From Chitinophaga fulva (GTDB taxonomy: Bacteria; Bacteroidota; Bacteroidia; Chitinophagales; Chitinophagaceae): a stretch of DNA of 64,000 bases. Of the stretch, positions 43,898 through 52,797 are shown one piece after another (the first letter of the stretch is position 1; each line of letters opens with the position of its first letter). The notes under the pieces are model-generated. The model saw nothing but the letters and a program-made list of their open reading frames with translations, was not told the DNA's origin and did no database searches. Location of the stretch: contig NZ_JABBGC010000001.1 of NCBI RefSeq assembly GCF_012927205.1, positions 3,224,810 through 3,288,809 on the forward strand, written 5' to 3'. A program made the position numbers and the translations under genes.

Positions 43898-46800
43898 ATG
43901 CAGATGACAACCCAAATAAACACCTATTATCAGCGGATCATCGACCTGATTCTTGAATTATATCATGATGATTTGAGCAAAGCCATTCCTGGCCATTGCA
44001 TGAAAATCACCGGACTGGGACTTGCCGAGGTAAAGTTTTTGTGGAGACAGATAAAAGAAAAGTATAGCAATATCAATACATTCATCGTAAGTGGAGACGT
44101 CCCTGCAGATGAGCGGTTTATTTCTGCTACCAAGCTCATAGAGCTAAGAAACAAACAGGACGCCCCGCTGCTTGTCCTAATACCTTCAAATAGCAGGACA
44201 TCTGCGGAAGATTCTTATGGTAATGCTACCTTCAAGGAAATTTCACTGGAAGGAATTGAAGAGAAGTTGAAAGACCGCCTGATAAATGACATACCTGCTG
44301 AATATGCTGCAATCCTAAAAAATGAAATTCTCGGATATTTGAGCCTATATCAGATTGATTCAGTAAGTGTGATCAATTATCTGCTCTCACTGCAGGAAAA
44401 AAGTTATTCAAAGGAATCTGTTGGTAATCAATTGTACCTGTTGAACTTATTGCCGGATTCCGCTTTGCTCGATAAAAGTGATAAGATAAGATCGAGGCTG
44501 AATTTCAATTCAAAAAGTATTGATCTGCTGTGCTCATTCTATAAACCGCTATACGACCGTATTATAGAGCTTCCTTTAGAGCCTGACTCTCTTCAAAAGG
44601 AATTAGTAAATTTTATTAAAACAGAGAATAATGCCAGATGTGCCGCTGATATCGGCTACCTGATATACAGCAAATATACCCACCTGAACTTTGGAAAATG
44701 GCAGATTCCCGATCTCGACTTTTCTCATATTAAGCTTTATGCTAAGGAAATCAGTTCTGCTGATCTTTCTATTGAAGAAGGCCGACTCGTACTGAAAGCC
44801 AGAGCTAATTCAACCACTAAAGTTAGAGTCCGGGTTACCATGAGTCAAGATCCTAAAGACATATCCGATCTCGCTTACTTTAAGATCATTCTGATGGCTG
44901 TTAATGGTGGCGCCGGCGAGGAGATACAGATACTTCGTAAAGTTAGGAAAACCGCATCCAACCGGCCATATCGTGATATTACTGTTGATTTGAATGGGAA
45001 TATTTTAGAAGAAGGTGCTTACTTCTTCAAGGTGTGGGCAGAAGATGAGCATGGTAATATTCTCAATAACGATGATGATTTCAAAGAACCCAGGATTCAG
45101 GCTGCTTGGGAGGAGGCAAAGGTCAACGACAACACTGTTTCAAAACAGTCCTTTAATTATAAGTTAACCTGCGATACAGATGATTTTGTCTATGTAGTGG
45201 AAGAAAATCCGGAGCGTGAAGAGAATCAGAGGAAAGATAAATTGAATAATGTCTTACAGGCCTACTTTAAGCTGCGGATCGATAAATTGAAATCCGGAAT
45301 GGAGCCTGATGTGCCAGTACCATCAGAAACATCCAATATATGGATTACGGAACCGGGCAAGCATACTTCAACGTTTCATATTAATTATTCTGATCGGCAT
45401 AATTATCAGGTTAATCTATCCTCTAAGTTGAGGTTTATAGAGGATACTATTTTAAAAAATGGAGATCACTTTGGATATGTAAAGGCAACACTGAAAAGCA
45501 ATTCATCCGCCGTAGGATTTAAGAATATTGCATTTATAATAAGTGAGGTGTCTTCCATAGTCCCCAGGGATATCCTTGCATTGCGTAGCGAAATTTTCAG
45601 AAAGATAAGGCGGTCCAATAAAACTGATAATGGAGTATTAGAAACTGCAGATATATTCAACTTCACTGATATAATTCGGTCGTACCTTGAAAAAATCAAC
45701 AATTGGATTGCTTCTCTCCAAAAACAAATTTTGAAAGAAGAAACGGAAGGTGCCGAAAAGTCCGGTATTCAGGATTTACTGGTTGAAATTCAGATGCTTG
45801 ACCTGGTAAAAATCAGGAGCAAGCTCCCGGATGGTAAACCGGCTGAAGCTTTCTTGTTATCACCACTACATCCGTTACGGTTAGCCTGGTGGGTTCAATT
45901 AATTGATACATTTTCTGATTGGGAGAAAAGAACACACGATTATCATAGCTATAGAGATGCATGGGCTAAAGGACTATCGGATCTTTTTGAAGGGCAGCTG
46001 ACACCAGAAAACAATCCATTGGTCCTGGTAGAGCCCGATACATTTAAAGCTTTTCATTACTCTGGTGAACTTGCTTATGGATGGGCACTTTATCTCGACG
46101 TGCTTACCGAAGAGTCAAAAAACGGAATGACTTCTGTTTCACGGCAGATGAAACATTATTTCCGTCAGCTTTTCAATATTACAAAGGAAAACTATGTTGA
46201 AACAGAGGTAAGCCAAAATCTGGTTGTTAGACATATCAAGAACTACCTCGCTCAGCACCCATACACGGATAAATTGATTATTAATCTTTTTAATGCGGGC
46301 GATGCAGGTGTGTTTGCAGATTCTTTGGTTGAGTTGGAAAGAGAGATAGGTTTTCAGAATATCAAGTATGAAGTCAGGATTTTCAAAGGTGATGATAAGA
46401 TTATTGAACATGGCGAGGCACTGAGGACATTAATTAACCCGGAGTCTAATATTTCTGAGGAAGCGGAAGCGTTCTCGCAGCCATCAGCAAATAGGTTGTT
46501 CCCCAAAATGAGATTTTCTATCAATAGTATTTCAGATTATCTCAAGTCACCGACACAATATTCAGCACATTTGAGCTTCCTGATTGGCCCATTCTCTATT
46601 ACGGTTGAATTGACTAAACCATACAAGCAGGATAGGAACTTTTACTTAAATGGGCTAATTGTTTCTCCAACAATTGCTGTTGATGACATCGGTAGTGAAA
46701 TTAAATGGAACAGGTATATAAAAGGCAATGAAATATTGCCGGATTACAGCGGGTCCGGAACAATTGGGGTGAATTTGTTTGGTCGTCTACAGGCCTTTAT

Positions 46801-49324
46801 TGCCGGCGCTTTAGCGTCCAGATTCACGGAGTCTATACCTTCCACGCAACTCCGCCTGAATGATAAGGACAAGGTTTTGCTAACCCATTTGCATGACTAT
46901 TCAGATTGGGTTATTACATTCGACAAAAACCTTGGACCGCAGGTATTTGATCAACCATCTAAAGACGGGAAAATTCCGTTTCTTTTAGATTATGTTCCTG
47001 GTGAAGAGATCACAGGAATTTCATCCTATCTGACTACCAGGCCGACGTCTGAAATTCTGGGGCTTTTAGGTCCTCATTTTGAAGAATTTAATGTTGACAT
47101 TCATGACCCAAAGGACGAAAAGCAAGTCAAAATACTTTTGGAAGATTTGAGGGCAGTCTCAAGTTCCCTGGTGTTACAACTCAATTCTTCTAAGAACAAA
47201 GCATTTGAAGTAATAGGTTCAGCATTCACCAAACGGGTTTTGGAAAAAAAAGGATTACTGGAAGAATCTTTCCTTATTCCAATAGATCTTCATCATAACC
47301 TTTTTGAAAATTTACCAACTGAAAGCAAAAGCCGGGCAGATAATCTATTGGTTTCCATTAATCCGGAGAGTAGAGACATTCAAATCACCGTCATTGAAGT
47401 AAAATGCAGGAGGAGTCTGGGAGTGGCTGAAACGGATGATTTGAAAACGAAAATGCGCCAGCAAATTGAAAACACAATTTTGGCGCTTCGCCTGCATTTT
47501 GACCCTGAATATCATTTGTCATTTGACCGCTTAGATCGGGAGATTAAAAATAAGGAACTGAAATCCTTGTTATGCTTTTATCTTGAAAGAGCTTATAGGT
47601 ACGAATATTTGAACGAGACTGCCTATGTGGGCTATAATACATTTTTACAAACGCTTAATGCTGGATTCAAGCTCTCATTCAAACAACTCGGCCTTATCTT
47701 TAATTTCTCTGCTGAAAAGAAACACCATAAAGAGTCAATCGACGATGAACTCACCTTCTTTACTTTTGGGGGTAATCTGATTGAGCAGATTCTTGACCCT
47801 GCTTCTGATTTAAACACCAAACGCCTGGAGGATCGTGAACTGGGTATGGAATTAAGTGAAGCTATCGGAATGAATACCAGGTTAAGACCTTACATACAAA
47901 AACTTAAATCAAGAGAGCTTCATGATCAGAAGGACGAACAGGTACCAAAGCCAAACGATGAAAAACCGGATGGGGAAGATGGCGGAATAGCAAAACGGAT
48001 AGAGGATCCCCTGGATAATACGCCGGGCAGCCCATCTATGACCGTTGATAGATTACAGGAACCAGACGTTCCACAGGCTGTCGATAATGATCTTGATTTA
48101 CACGCCCATCCGCCGGACTATGATATTCTAATCGGGAAAAACTCAGAAAGCGACCAGTACGGCATATTGGGGGAAAGCGTCCATGGAAAGAAGATCGCCA
48201 TAGATTTAAGCGAAACCAATACCATAAGTTTATTTGGAGTTCAAGGAGGTGGCAAAAGCTACACCATAGGAACAATATCAGAAATGGTATTAAAACATTT
48301 CAACAGGATAAACAAGCTCCCTTCCCCATTAGCCGGAGTCATTTTCCACTATAGTGAGAGTATGGATTATGAACCGGAGTTCACATCTATGAAACAACCG
48401 AACGACAAAGAGGCTGAACTTAAGAAACTCAAAGAAAGATATGACGCAAATCCTGATAAAATTGAAGATGTCATTATCCTGACGCCTAAAGATAAAGTTG
48501 AGGAGAGACGTGCTGAATATCCATCTATTGAGGTGAAACCAATAGCATTTAATTCAAAAGAATTAAATGTACAGGATTGGATGTTCTTGCTGGGTGCTGT
48601 CGGGAATGACTCGACCTATATAAAGCAGCTTAAAGCAATCATGAAAGAGCTACGGAAAGATTTATCACTCGATGCGATTGCTCAAGCTATAGAAGAATCG
48701 GCGCTTCTCTCAAATGCACAAAAAGCACTTGCGAGACAAAAACTGAGCTTTGCCCGTGAATACATTGATGACAAATTTACATTGCGTGAAACATTAAAGC
48801 CAGGCAGACTAATCATTGTCGACCTGCGTGATGAGTTTATTGTCAAGGATGAGGCGTTGGGATTATTTGTAATTATGCTGAACATCTTTTCTGCCGTAAA
48901 AAATGTTAACAATGCCCACTTTAATAAATTTATAGTATTTGATGAAGCGCATAAATACATGGACAATAAAGATTTGACGGGGAACATCGTAACGGCCATC
49001 AGAGAAATGCGACATAAAGGAGTGAGTATTATGATAGCCAGTCAGGACCCGCCAAGTCTACCGAACGAAATTATTGAGCTTAGTTCCATTGTACTGCTTC
49101 ATAAGTTCAACAGTCCGCAATGGCTAAAGCACATTCAAAAGTCTATAACGCAATTATCATCGCTTGCACCGACAGATATGAGTTCTCTTTCGCCGGGAGA
49201 AGGTTTTTTATGGGCGACTAAAGCTACGGACAAGGGGATCTCATCCAAACCACTGAAAATTTCTACCAGACCAAGGGTAACCAGACATGGCGGTGCAACG
49301 ATAAAAGCAACTGGAAAAAAATGA
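43898..49324 (+). CDS. 1808-aa PD-(D/E)xK-like and HerA-like ATPase protein (MADS MAD8 / DptH-like)
   Basis: A very large multidomain protein. The N-terminal ~650 residues have no clear family. SPLHPLRLAWW at 655-665 recalls a motif in DptH-type proteins. A PD-(D/E)xK-like core follows: D1148 in SRADNLLVSI, then E1167-V-K1169 in ITVIEVKCRR. After a low-complexity Pro/Asp linker comes a HerA/FtsK-like ATPase with Walker A GVQGGGKS (1447-1454) and Walker B IVFDEAH (1679-1685), then IASQDPPSLPNEI. Likely a DNA translocase coupled to nuclease-like activity and the effector of the system. Overlaps the phosphatase start (ATGA). Confidence 0.82.
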   Translation: MQMTTQINTYYQRIIDLILELYHDDLSKAIPGHCMKITGLGLAEVKFLWRQIKEKYSNINTFIVSGDVPADERFISATKLIELRNKQDAPLLVLIPSNSRTSAEDSYGNATFKEISLEGIEEKLKDRLINDIPAEYAAILKNEILGYLSLYQIDSVSVINYLLSLQEKSYSKESVGNQLYLLNLLPDSALLDKSDKIRSRLNFNSKSIDLLCSFYKPLYDRIIELPLEPDSLQKELVNFIKTENNARCAADIGYLIYSKYTHLNFGKWQIPDLDFSHIKLYAKEISSADLSIEEGRLVLKARANSTTKVRVRVTMSQDPKDISDLAYFKIILMAVNGGAGEEIQILRKVRKTASNRPYRDITVDLNGNILEEGAYFFKVWAEDEHGNILNNDDDFKEPRIQAAWEEAKVNDNTVSKQSFNYKLTCDTDDFVYVVEENPEREENQRKDKLNNVLQAYFKLRIDKLKSGMEPDVPVPSETSNIWITEPGKHTSTFHINYSDRHNYQVNLSSKLRFIEDTILKNGDHFGYVKATLKSNSSAVGFKNIAFIISEVSSIVPRDILALRSEIFRKIRRSNKTDNGVLETADIFNFTDIIRSYLEKINNWIASLQKQILKEETEGAEKSGIQDLLVEIQMLDLVKIRSKLPDGKPAEAFLLSPLHPLRLAWWVQLIDTFSDWEKRTHDYHSYRDAWAKGLSDLFEGQLTPENNPLVLVEPDTFKAFHYSGELAYGWALYLDVLTEESKNGMTSVSRQMKHYFRQLFNITKENYVETEVSQNLVVRHIKNYLAQHPYTDKLIINLFNAGDAGVFADSLVELEREIGFQNIKYEVRIFKGDDKIIEHGEALRTLINPESNISEEAEAFSQPSANRLFPKMRFSINSISDYLKSPTQYSAHLSFLIGPFSITVELTKPYKQDRNFYLNGLIVSPTIAVDDIGSEIKWNRYIKGNEILPDYSGSGTIGVNLFGRLQAFIAGALASRFTESIPSTQLRLNDKDKVLLTHLHDYSDWVITFDKNLGPQVFDQPSKDGKIPFLLDYVPGEEITGISSYLTTRPTSEILGLLGPHFEEFNVDIHDPKDEKQVKILLEDLRAVSSSLVLQLNSSKNKAFEVIGSAFTKRVLEKKGLLEESFLIPIDLHHNLFENLPTESKSRADNLLVSINPESRDIQITVIEVKCRRSLGVAETDDLKTKMRQQIENTILALRLHFDPEYHLSFDRLDREIKNKELKSLLCFYLERAYRYEYLNETAYVGYNTFLQTLNAGFKLSFKQLGLIFNFSAEKKHHKESIDDELTFFTFGGNLIEQILDPASDLNTKRLEDRELGMELSEAIGMNTRLRPYIQKLKSRELHDQKDEQVPKPNDEKPDGEDGGIAKRIEDPLDNTPGSPSMTVDRLQEPDVPQAVDNDLDLHAHPPDYDILIGKNSESDQYGILGESVHGKKIAIDLSETNTISLFGVQGGGKSYTIGTISEMVLKHFNRINKLPSPLAGVIFHYSESMDYEPEFTSMKQPNDKEAELKKLKERYDANPDKIEDVIILTPKDKVEERRAEYPSIEVKPIAFNSKELNVQDWMFLLGAVGNDSTYIKQLKAIMKELRKDLSLDAIAQAIEESALLSNAQKALARQKLSFAREYIDDKFTLRETLKPGRLIIVDLRDEFIVKDEALGLFVIMLNIFSAVKNVNNAHFNKFIVFDEAHKYMDNKDLTGNIVTAIREMRHKGVSIMIASQDPPSLPNEIIELSSIVLLHKFNSPQWLKHIQKSITQLSSLAPTDMSSLSPGEGFLWATKATDKGISSKPLKISTRPRVTRHGGATIKATGKK

Positions 49325-50025
49325 AAGCTTTAACAGTATCACATGCAGGTAGGCGAGGTATAAATCAAGATTTAATCCTTGAGTATGTTGCTATTGATGG
49401 CTCCTATCTTTTTGCTATAATAGATGGCATGGGAGGGTATGATAATGGAGGAATTGCTGCTGAAATAATTGAAGAAAGTATTGAAACCTACTTATCTACG
49501 ATAGATACCATTGATACTTTTCATATTCAGAAGGCTATTAATAAATCAAATTTGGCAATCAGGCAACGGAAAACTGTTTTGTCTGACAATATGGGCGCAA
49601 CCATTGGCGGGATCATTTTAAAGAAAAATTCCGTTTCCTATTTTTGGGTGGGGGATATCAAAATATTTCATTTCAGGGATAAGAAATTACTTTTTGAATC
49701 CATGCCGCACAGTTTAGTTAATGATTTAATAGGCAATGGTTCGATCACTGATCCTACTCAATTAGCGAAATACAGGCATGTTGTTACCCGGTCCATACAA
49801 GGAGATATTAAAACTTCTCAAGCAGAGATTAACATTGGCGCCTTTCAGGAAAAATCAGATATGGTGATAGTGTGTTCAGATGGTGTACACGATTTATACG
49901 ATGGAATTCAGATTGAAAATCTTTTAACGAAGAGTAAAACTTTTGAGGATTTGTTTGAATCGATGACATCCAGGCTTTCACGTGAAGCAAGTGACAATTT
50001 TTCGCTGGGTTTGCTTTTCATGTAG
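49321..50025 (+). CDS. PP2C-type protein phosphatase
   Basis: A 234-aa PPM/PP2C phosphatase. Motifs: HAGRRGINQD at the N-terminus, DGMGGYDNGGIAA with the metal-binding DGxxG, WVGDIKIFHFRDKKL, VCSDGVHDLYD with the third metal Asp, and ASDNFSLGLLF at the C-terminus. All metal ligands expected for catalysis appear present. It is the last gene of the operon, coupled by ATGA, and is a natural counter-enzyme for the Ser/Thr kinase encoded upstream. I do not recall a phosphatase as part of the described MADS core. Confidence 0.9.
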   Translation: MKALTVSHAGRRGINQDLILEYVAIDGSYLFAIIDGMGGYDNGGIAAEIIEESIETYLSTIDTIDTFHIQKAINKSNLAIRQRKTVLSDNMGATIGGIILKKNSVSYFWVGDIKIFHFRDKKLLFESMPHSLVNDLIGNGSITDPTQLAKYRHVVTRSIQGDIKTSQAEINIGAFQEKSDMVIVCSDGVHDLYDGIQIENLLTKSKTFEDLFESMTSRLSREASDNFSLGLLFM

Positions 50026-50052
50026 GCGCTTGCCTATTGACCTTATCCAGCT

Positions 50053-50143
50053 GTAAAACCAATAAAAAAGCCAGATGTACATCATCTGTACGTCTGGCTT
50101 CTTGTCGGGATGACAAGATTCGAACTTGCGGCCTCTTCGTCCC
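50053..50143. repeat. right attachment-site-like direct repeat
   Basis: Near-identical copy of 33673-33764, here continuous with the intact tRNA-Pro gene. Together the two copies bound about 16.4 kb. Confidence 0.88.
50069..50099 (-). terminator. intrinsic terminator of tRNA-Pro
   Basis: Left arm AGCCAGATGTACA and right arm TGTACGTCTGGCT pair over 13 bp with one G-U pair. The A tract at 50064-50069 gives a U run for the leftward transcript. Confidence 0.82.
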
Positions 50144-50178
50144 GAACGAAGCGCGCTACCGGGCTGCGCTACATCCCG
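50105..50178 (-). tRNA. tRNA-Pro (anticodon CGG)
   Basis: A 74-nt cloverleaf: acceptor CGGGATG / CATCCCG with discriminator A, D arm GCGCAGCCCGGTAGCGC, anticodon stem CTTCG / CGAAG around the loop TTCGGGA (anticodon CGG at 50144-50142), variable loop, and T arm CAAG-TTCGAAT-CTTG. C1-G72 is typical of bacterial tRNA-Pro. CCA is not encoded. Its 3' half is probably supplied by the inserted element. Confidence 0.95.
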
Positions 50179-50256
50179 CTTTTGCTCGGGGCCACAAATT
50201 AACCACGATTTTCTTAAAAATCCAACTTTTTTTAAGGTAAAAGGCGGAACATTTTA

Positions 50257-51072
50257 CTATATTGAATTCTGCCGGAAGTTACCCGGAGCTGCACCGGTAA
50301 ACTGTTTGAACTCTTTGATCAGATGGTTCTGGTCGTAGTAGCCATGTTCCAGTGCGATGGCCATAAAATCCGCCGGTTGGGGATGCAGCAGTGGCAGGCA
50401 TGCCTGCACAAAACGATGCTGCCGCAGGAATACTTTGGGCGAGAGACCGGTGTAGAAGCGGAAGTTACGCTCCAGCCATTTGTAGTTAACGCCCAATAAC
50501 GAGGTCAGTTCCTTCACAGTGACGACTCCCTTACATTGACAGATATACGAAAACGCGGCTTCCAGCAAACCGTTATGCCCTGGCTGTTCCGGCAGTTGCG
50601 TAGCGGCCCATGCCTCCGCGGCTTTTATTTTCCCAGGCAGATCAGGAGCCGCTGTTACCTGTTGCAGGAGGGTAGTGCCATCGCGCCCCAGCATGTCCGG
50701 CAGGCTCCAGGCGGAGCCTTGTTGTAAACGTCCGGGCAATAGCGGCCAGCGTTGATAAAAAAGCACGGGGTTGAACCGGATGATGAGCAACTCGCCATAC
50801 GGCTGTTGCAGTTGCAGTGTCGTCTTTTCCAGGTACTGGCTGCTGATCCAGGCGCCGGTGAGGGTGACGGTACAGTTACCAGTGATGAAAGTGACCCGGT
50901 CATCCGGATGCGGCAGGAAAGCGATGGCCGGCATCCCGTCGCTGACAGCCAGGCATCCTTCCTGCAGCCGGCTGGCGGGCAGTACATAAAAACCGGTGAT
51001 CAGCCGCGACAGCGTAGCGGCCGGCCGGATCATCTCCAGGCTTTGCATGTATTGGAACAGCGTCACGGGCAT
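50257..51072 (-). CDS. AraC family transcriptional regulator
   Basis: A 271-aa protein with an N-terminal effector/cupin-like part and a C-terminal AraC DNA-binding domain (about residues 165-268). The two helix-turn-helix units are [37 protein letters not shown] and [34 protein letters not shown]. The N-terminal domain ([20 protein letters not shown] region) resembles DUF6597-type sensors common in Bacteroidota. It is divergent from def with 100 nt between starts. The effector is unknown. Confidence 0.88.
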   Translation of the reverse strand: MPVTLFQYMQSLEMIRPAATLSRLITGFYVLPASRLQEGCLAVSDGMPAIAFLPHPDDRVTFITGNCTVTLTGAWISSQYLEKTTLQLQQPYGELLIIRFNPVLFYQRWPLLPGRLQQGSAWSLPDMLGRDGTTLLQQVTAAPDLPGKIKAAEAWAATQLPEQPGHNGLLEAAFSYICQCKGVVTVKELTSLLGVNYKWLERNFRFYTGLSPKVFLRQHRFVQACLPLLHPQPADFMAIALEHGYYDQNHLIKEFKQFTGAAPGNFRQNSI

Positions 51073-51172
51073 ATCACAAATGTACAGGCACAGGTGCGGC
51101 TGGAGAAATAAATTAATGTCTAATATTTACTACACGGCTATGGAAGGTCGCTGCATTTTTGTGGTCAAAAAC

Positions 51173-51745
51173 ATGATACTTCCTATTATCGCTTACGGGC
51201 ATACGGTATTGCGTACGACCTGTACGGACATACCGGCGGACTTTGACGGTCTTCCTCAACTGATGGCGGATATGTGGCAAACGCTGGAGTCATCCAGGGG
51301 CGTTGGTTTGGCGGCACCGCAGGTCAACCGGCCGCTGCGGCTGTTTATCGTGGAAAGCCAGTCTACTTTTGAGCATCTCGATGAAGATGAACGCCTCACC
51401 CTTTTCCCTGATGGCGGCGGTATCCGCGAAACCTTCATCAATCCTGTAATTACGGTGGCATCAGCACAAACCTGGGAAGACGAGGAGGGATGCCTCAGTA
51501 TCCCTGGCCTGTGGGCGCGGGTGAAACGCCCATGGAGCATCACTATTGAATACCTGGATGCCACGCTGCAACGGCAGGTACGGACTTACACCGGCCTCAC
51601 GGCCAGGATGGTCCAGCATGAATATGACCACCTGGACGGCCGCCTTTATTTCGATCACCTGCCGCCGTTACAGAAAAAGCTGCTGGCGGGTAAACTGGAA
51701 AAGGTGCGTAAAGGCCACTACAGGGCCGCCTACCCGATGAAATAA
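51173..51745 (+). CDS. def: peptide deformylase
   Basis: A 190-aa peptide deformylase. The three family motifs are all present: GVGLAAPQV, EEGCLSIPG, and HEYDHLDG, giving the Cys and two His metal ligands and the catalytic Glu-like position. It removes the N-formyl group from nascent proteins. The start at MILPIIAYGH is chosen because it is the normal N-terminus; a longer in-frame extension has no family match. A 30-residue insertion before the second motif (STFEHLDEDERLTLFPDGG) is longer than in E. coli Def. It may be an accessory copy. Confidence 0.93.
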   Translation: MILPIIAYGHTVLRTTCTDIPADFDGLPQLMADMWQTLESSRGVGLAAPQVNRPLRLFIVESQSTFEHLDEDERLTLFPDGGGIRETFINPVITVASAQTWEDEEGCLSIPGLWARVKRPWSITIEYLDATLQRQVRTYTGLTARMVQHEYDHLDGRLYFDHLPPLQKKLLAGKLEKVRKGHYRAAYPMK

Positions 51746-51761
51746 ATCGTACCTTGCCGGT

Positions 51762-52259
51762 ATGAAAATGAGCCAATATCTGCGGCAGGGGAAGTCCGAG
51801 AACTATCAGGATGCGGAAGAGAAAGGTCTGCTGAAAGCGGGTGACGTGGCGCGCCTGCTGACGAAAAAATTCAAGGAGAAAATATCGGCAGCGGAACTGA
51901 CACCTTTTGCTTCGGAATGGCATCATGCCGGGGTGTTTAAATCCGGTAGCTCCCTCAAAGGAAAACGGATCTACTTTTTTTCACCGGCGGCTATTGAAAA
52001 GATAACGCCGGAGCAGGTCCTGGCCGGCCGTCAACAACCGGTAAAGGATACACGCGCGGTGAAAGGATGGTACCCGCAGTATTTTCGTATGACCGACCCC
52101 GTGAGCCGGCGTACTTACAATAAACGTTTTGTGGGCATCTACGAAGGACCAGCACATAAAGCTCCCAAAGGCTTTAAAGCGTTGCCGGAAGAGACGTTTA
52201 AAAAAGCCGTGCAACAGAAGGGAAAAGAGCTGAAAGCTGGGGAGGACCCTGTCTTTTAA
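51762..52259 (+). CDS. hypothetical protein
   Basis: A 165-aa basic, soluble protein (starts MKMSQYLRQGKSENYQ) with several Lys-rich stretches and the phrase KRFVGIYEGPAHKAPKGFKAL near the C-terminus. No domain recognised. It begins 16 nt after def, so it is probably cotranscribed. Its stop TAA overlaps the stop of the convergent gene within the tetranucleotide TTAA at 52256-52259. Confidence 0.65.
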   Translation: MKMSQYLRQGKSENYQDAEEKGLLKAGDVARLLTKKFKEKISAAELTPFASEWHHAGVFKSGSSLKGKRIYFFSPAAIEKITPEQVLAGRQQPVKDTRAVKGWYPQYFRMTDPVSRRTYNKRFVGIYEGPAHKAPKGFKALPEETFKKAVQQKGKELKAGEDPVF

Positions 52260-52717
52260 GCCTGTATCTCTGCTTTTATCTGACGGTAGCCTGCGGTAAA
52301 AACGCCTGCGGGCGAGTAGCGTTCTATGCGGTCAAGGATTTCCAGGAAAGGTCCCTTTCTGAAAAAAGGGCGGTCCAGCTTCAATTTACGGTCGCCATAA
52401 CGGATGGTTAACTGCACTTCACTGTAACGTCCTACACGCGCCATATCTATGCTGGTTATATCTGCCCAGTGAAAATGATGCGGCCGCAAGCCCCCGGTAA
52501 ACGCCACCTCCTGTGGACTAAGAACAAGCTTCAGCCGCGTATAGGTGTACATGGACCACGCCAGGAAAAAGAAGGCGAAGCTCACGAAAATGATGTTCTG
52601 TCCTTTGATCTGCGTGAATTCCACATAAATAATGAAGACACCCATACACAACATAAACACGGCGCCAACATAACAAAAGCCCCGAAACCAGTCCGGAATG
52701 GTAAATGTTTCCTGCAT
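52256..52717 (-). CDS. small membrane protein with PH-like domain
   Basis: A 153-aa protein with two transmembrane helices near the N-terminus (about 12-32 and 42-60). A beta-rich C-terminal part follows (VLSPQEVAFTGGLRPHHFHWADITSIDMARVG, SEVQLTIRYGDRKLKLD), resembling bacterial PH-like (bPH/YdbT-type) domains. No function is assigned. It is divergent from the LytTR regulator (80 nt) and convergent with the preceding gene. Confidence 0.65.
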   Translation of the reverse strand: MQETFTIPDWFRGFCYVGAVFMLCMGVFIIYVEFTQIKGQNIIFVSFAFFFLAWSMYTYTRLKLVLSPQEVAFTGGLRPHHFHWADITSIDMARVGRYSEVQLTIRYGDRKLKLDRPFFRKGPFLEILDRIERYSPAGVFTAGYRQIKAEIQA

Positions 52718-52797
52718 ATAACGAATATATTACTTTCGCGCATGCTTTGTCGTTTTGCGCGAAAAAACGTATATTAAATACCGAAATACGCCATGGT

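Noticed and set aside
34062-50025. BREX system
   Set aside because: No PglZ phosphatase-like protein, no BrxC/PglY and no BrxL or Lon; only the kinase resembles PglW.
50037-50240. Open frame reading [16 protein letters not shown] across the tRNA-Pro gene
   Set aside because: It is the antisense reading of the tRNA, a well-known spurious prediction.
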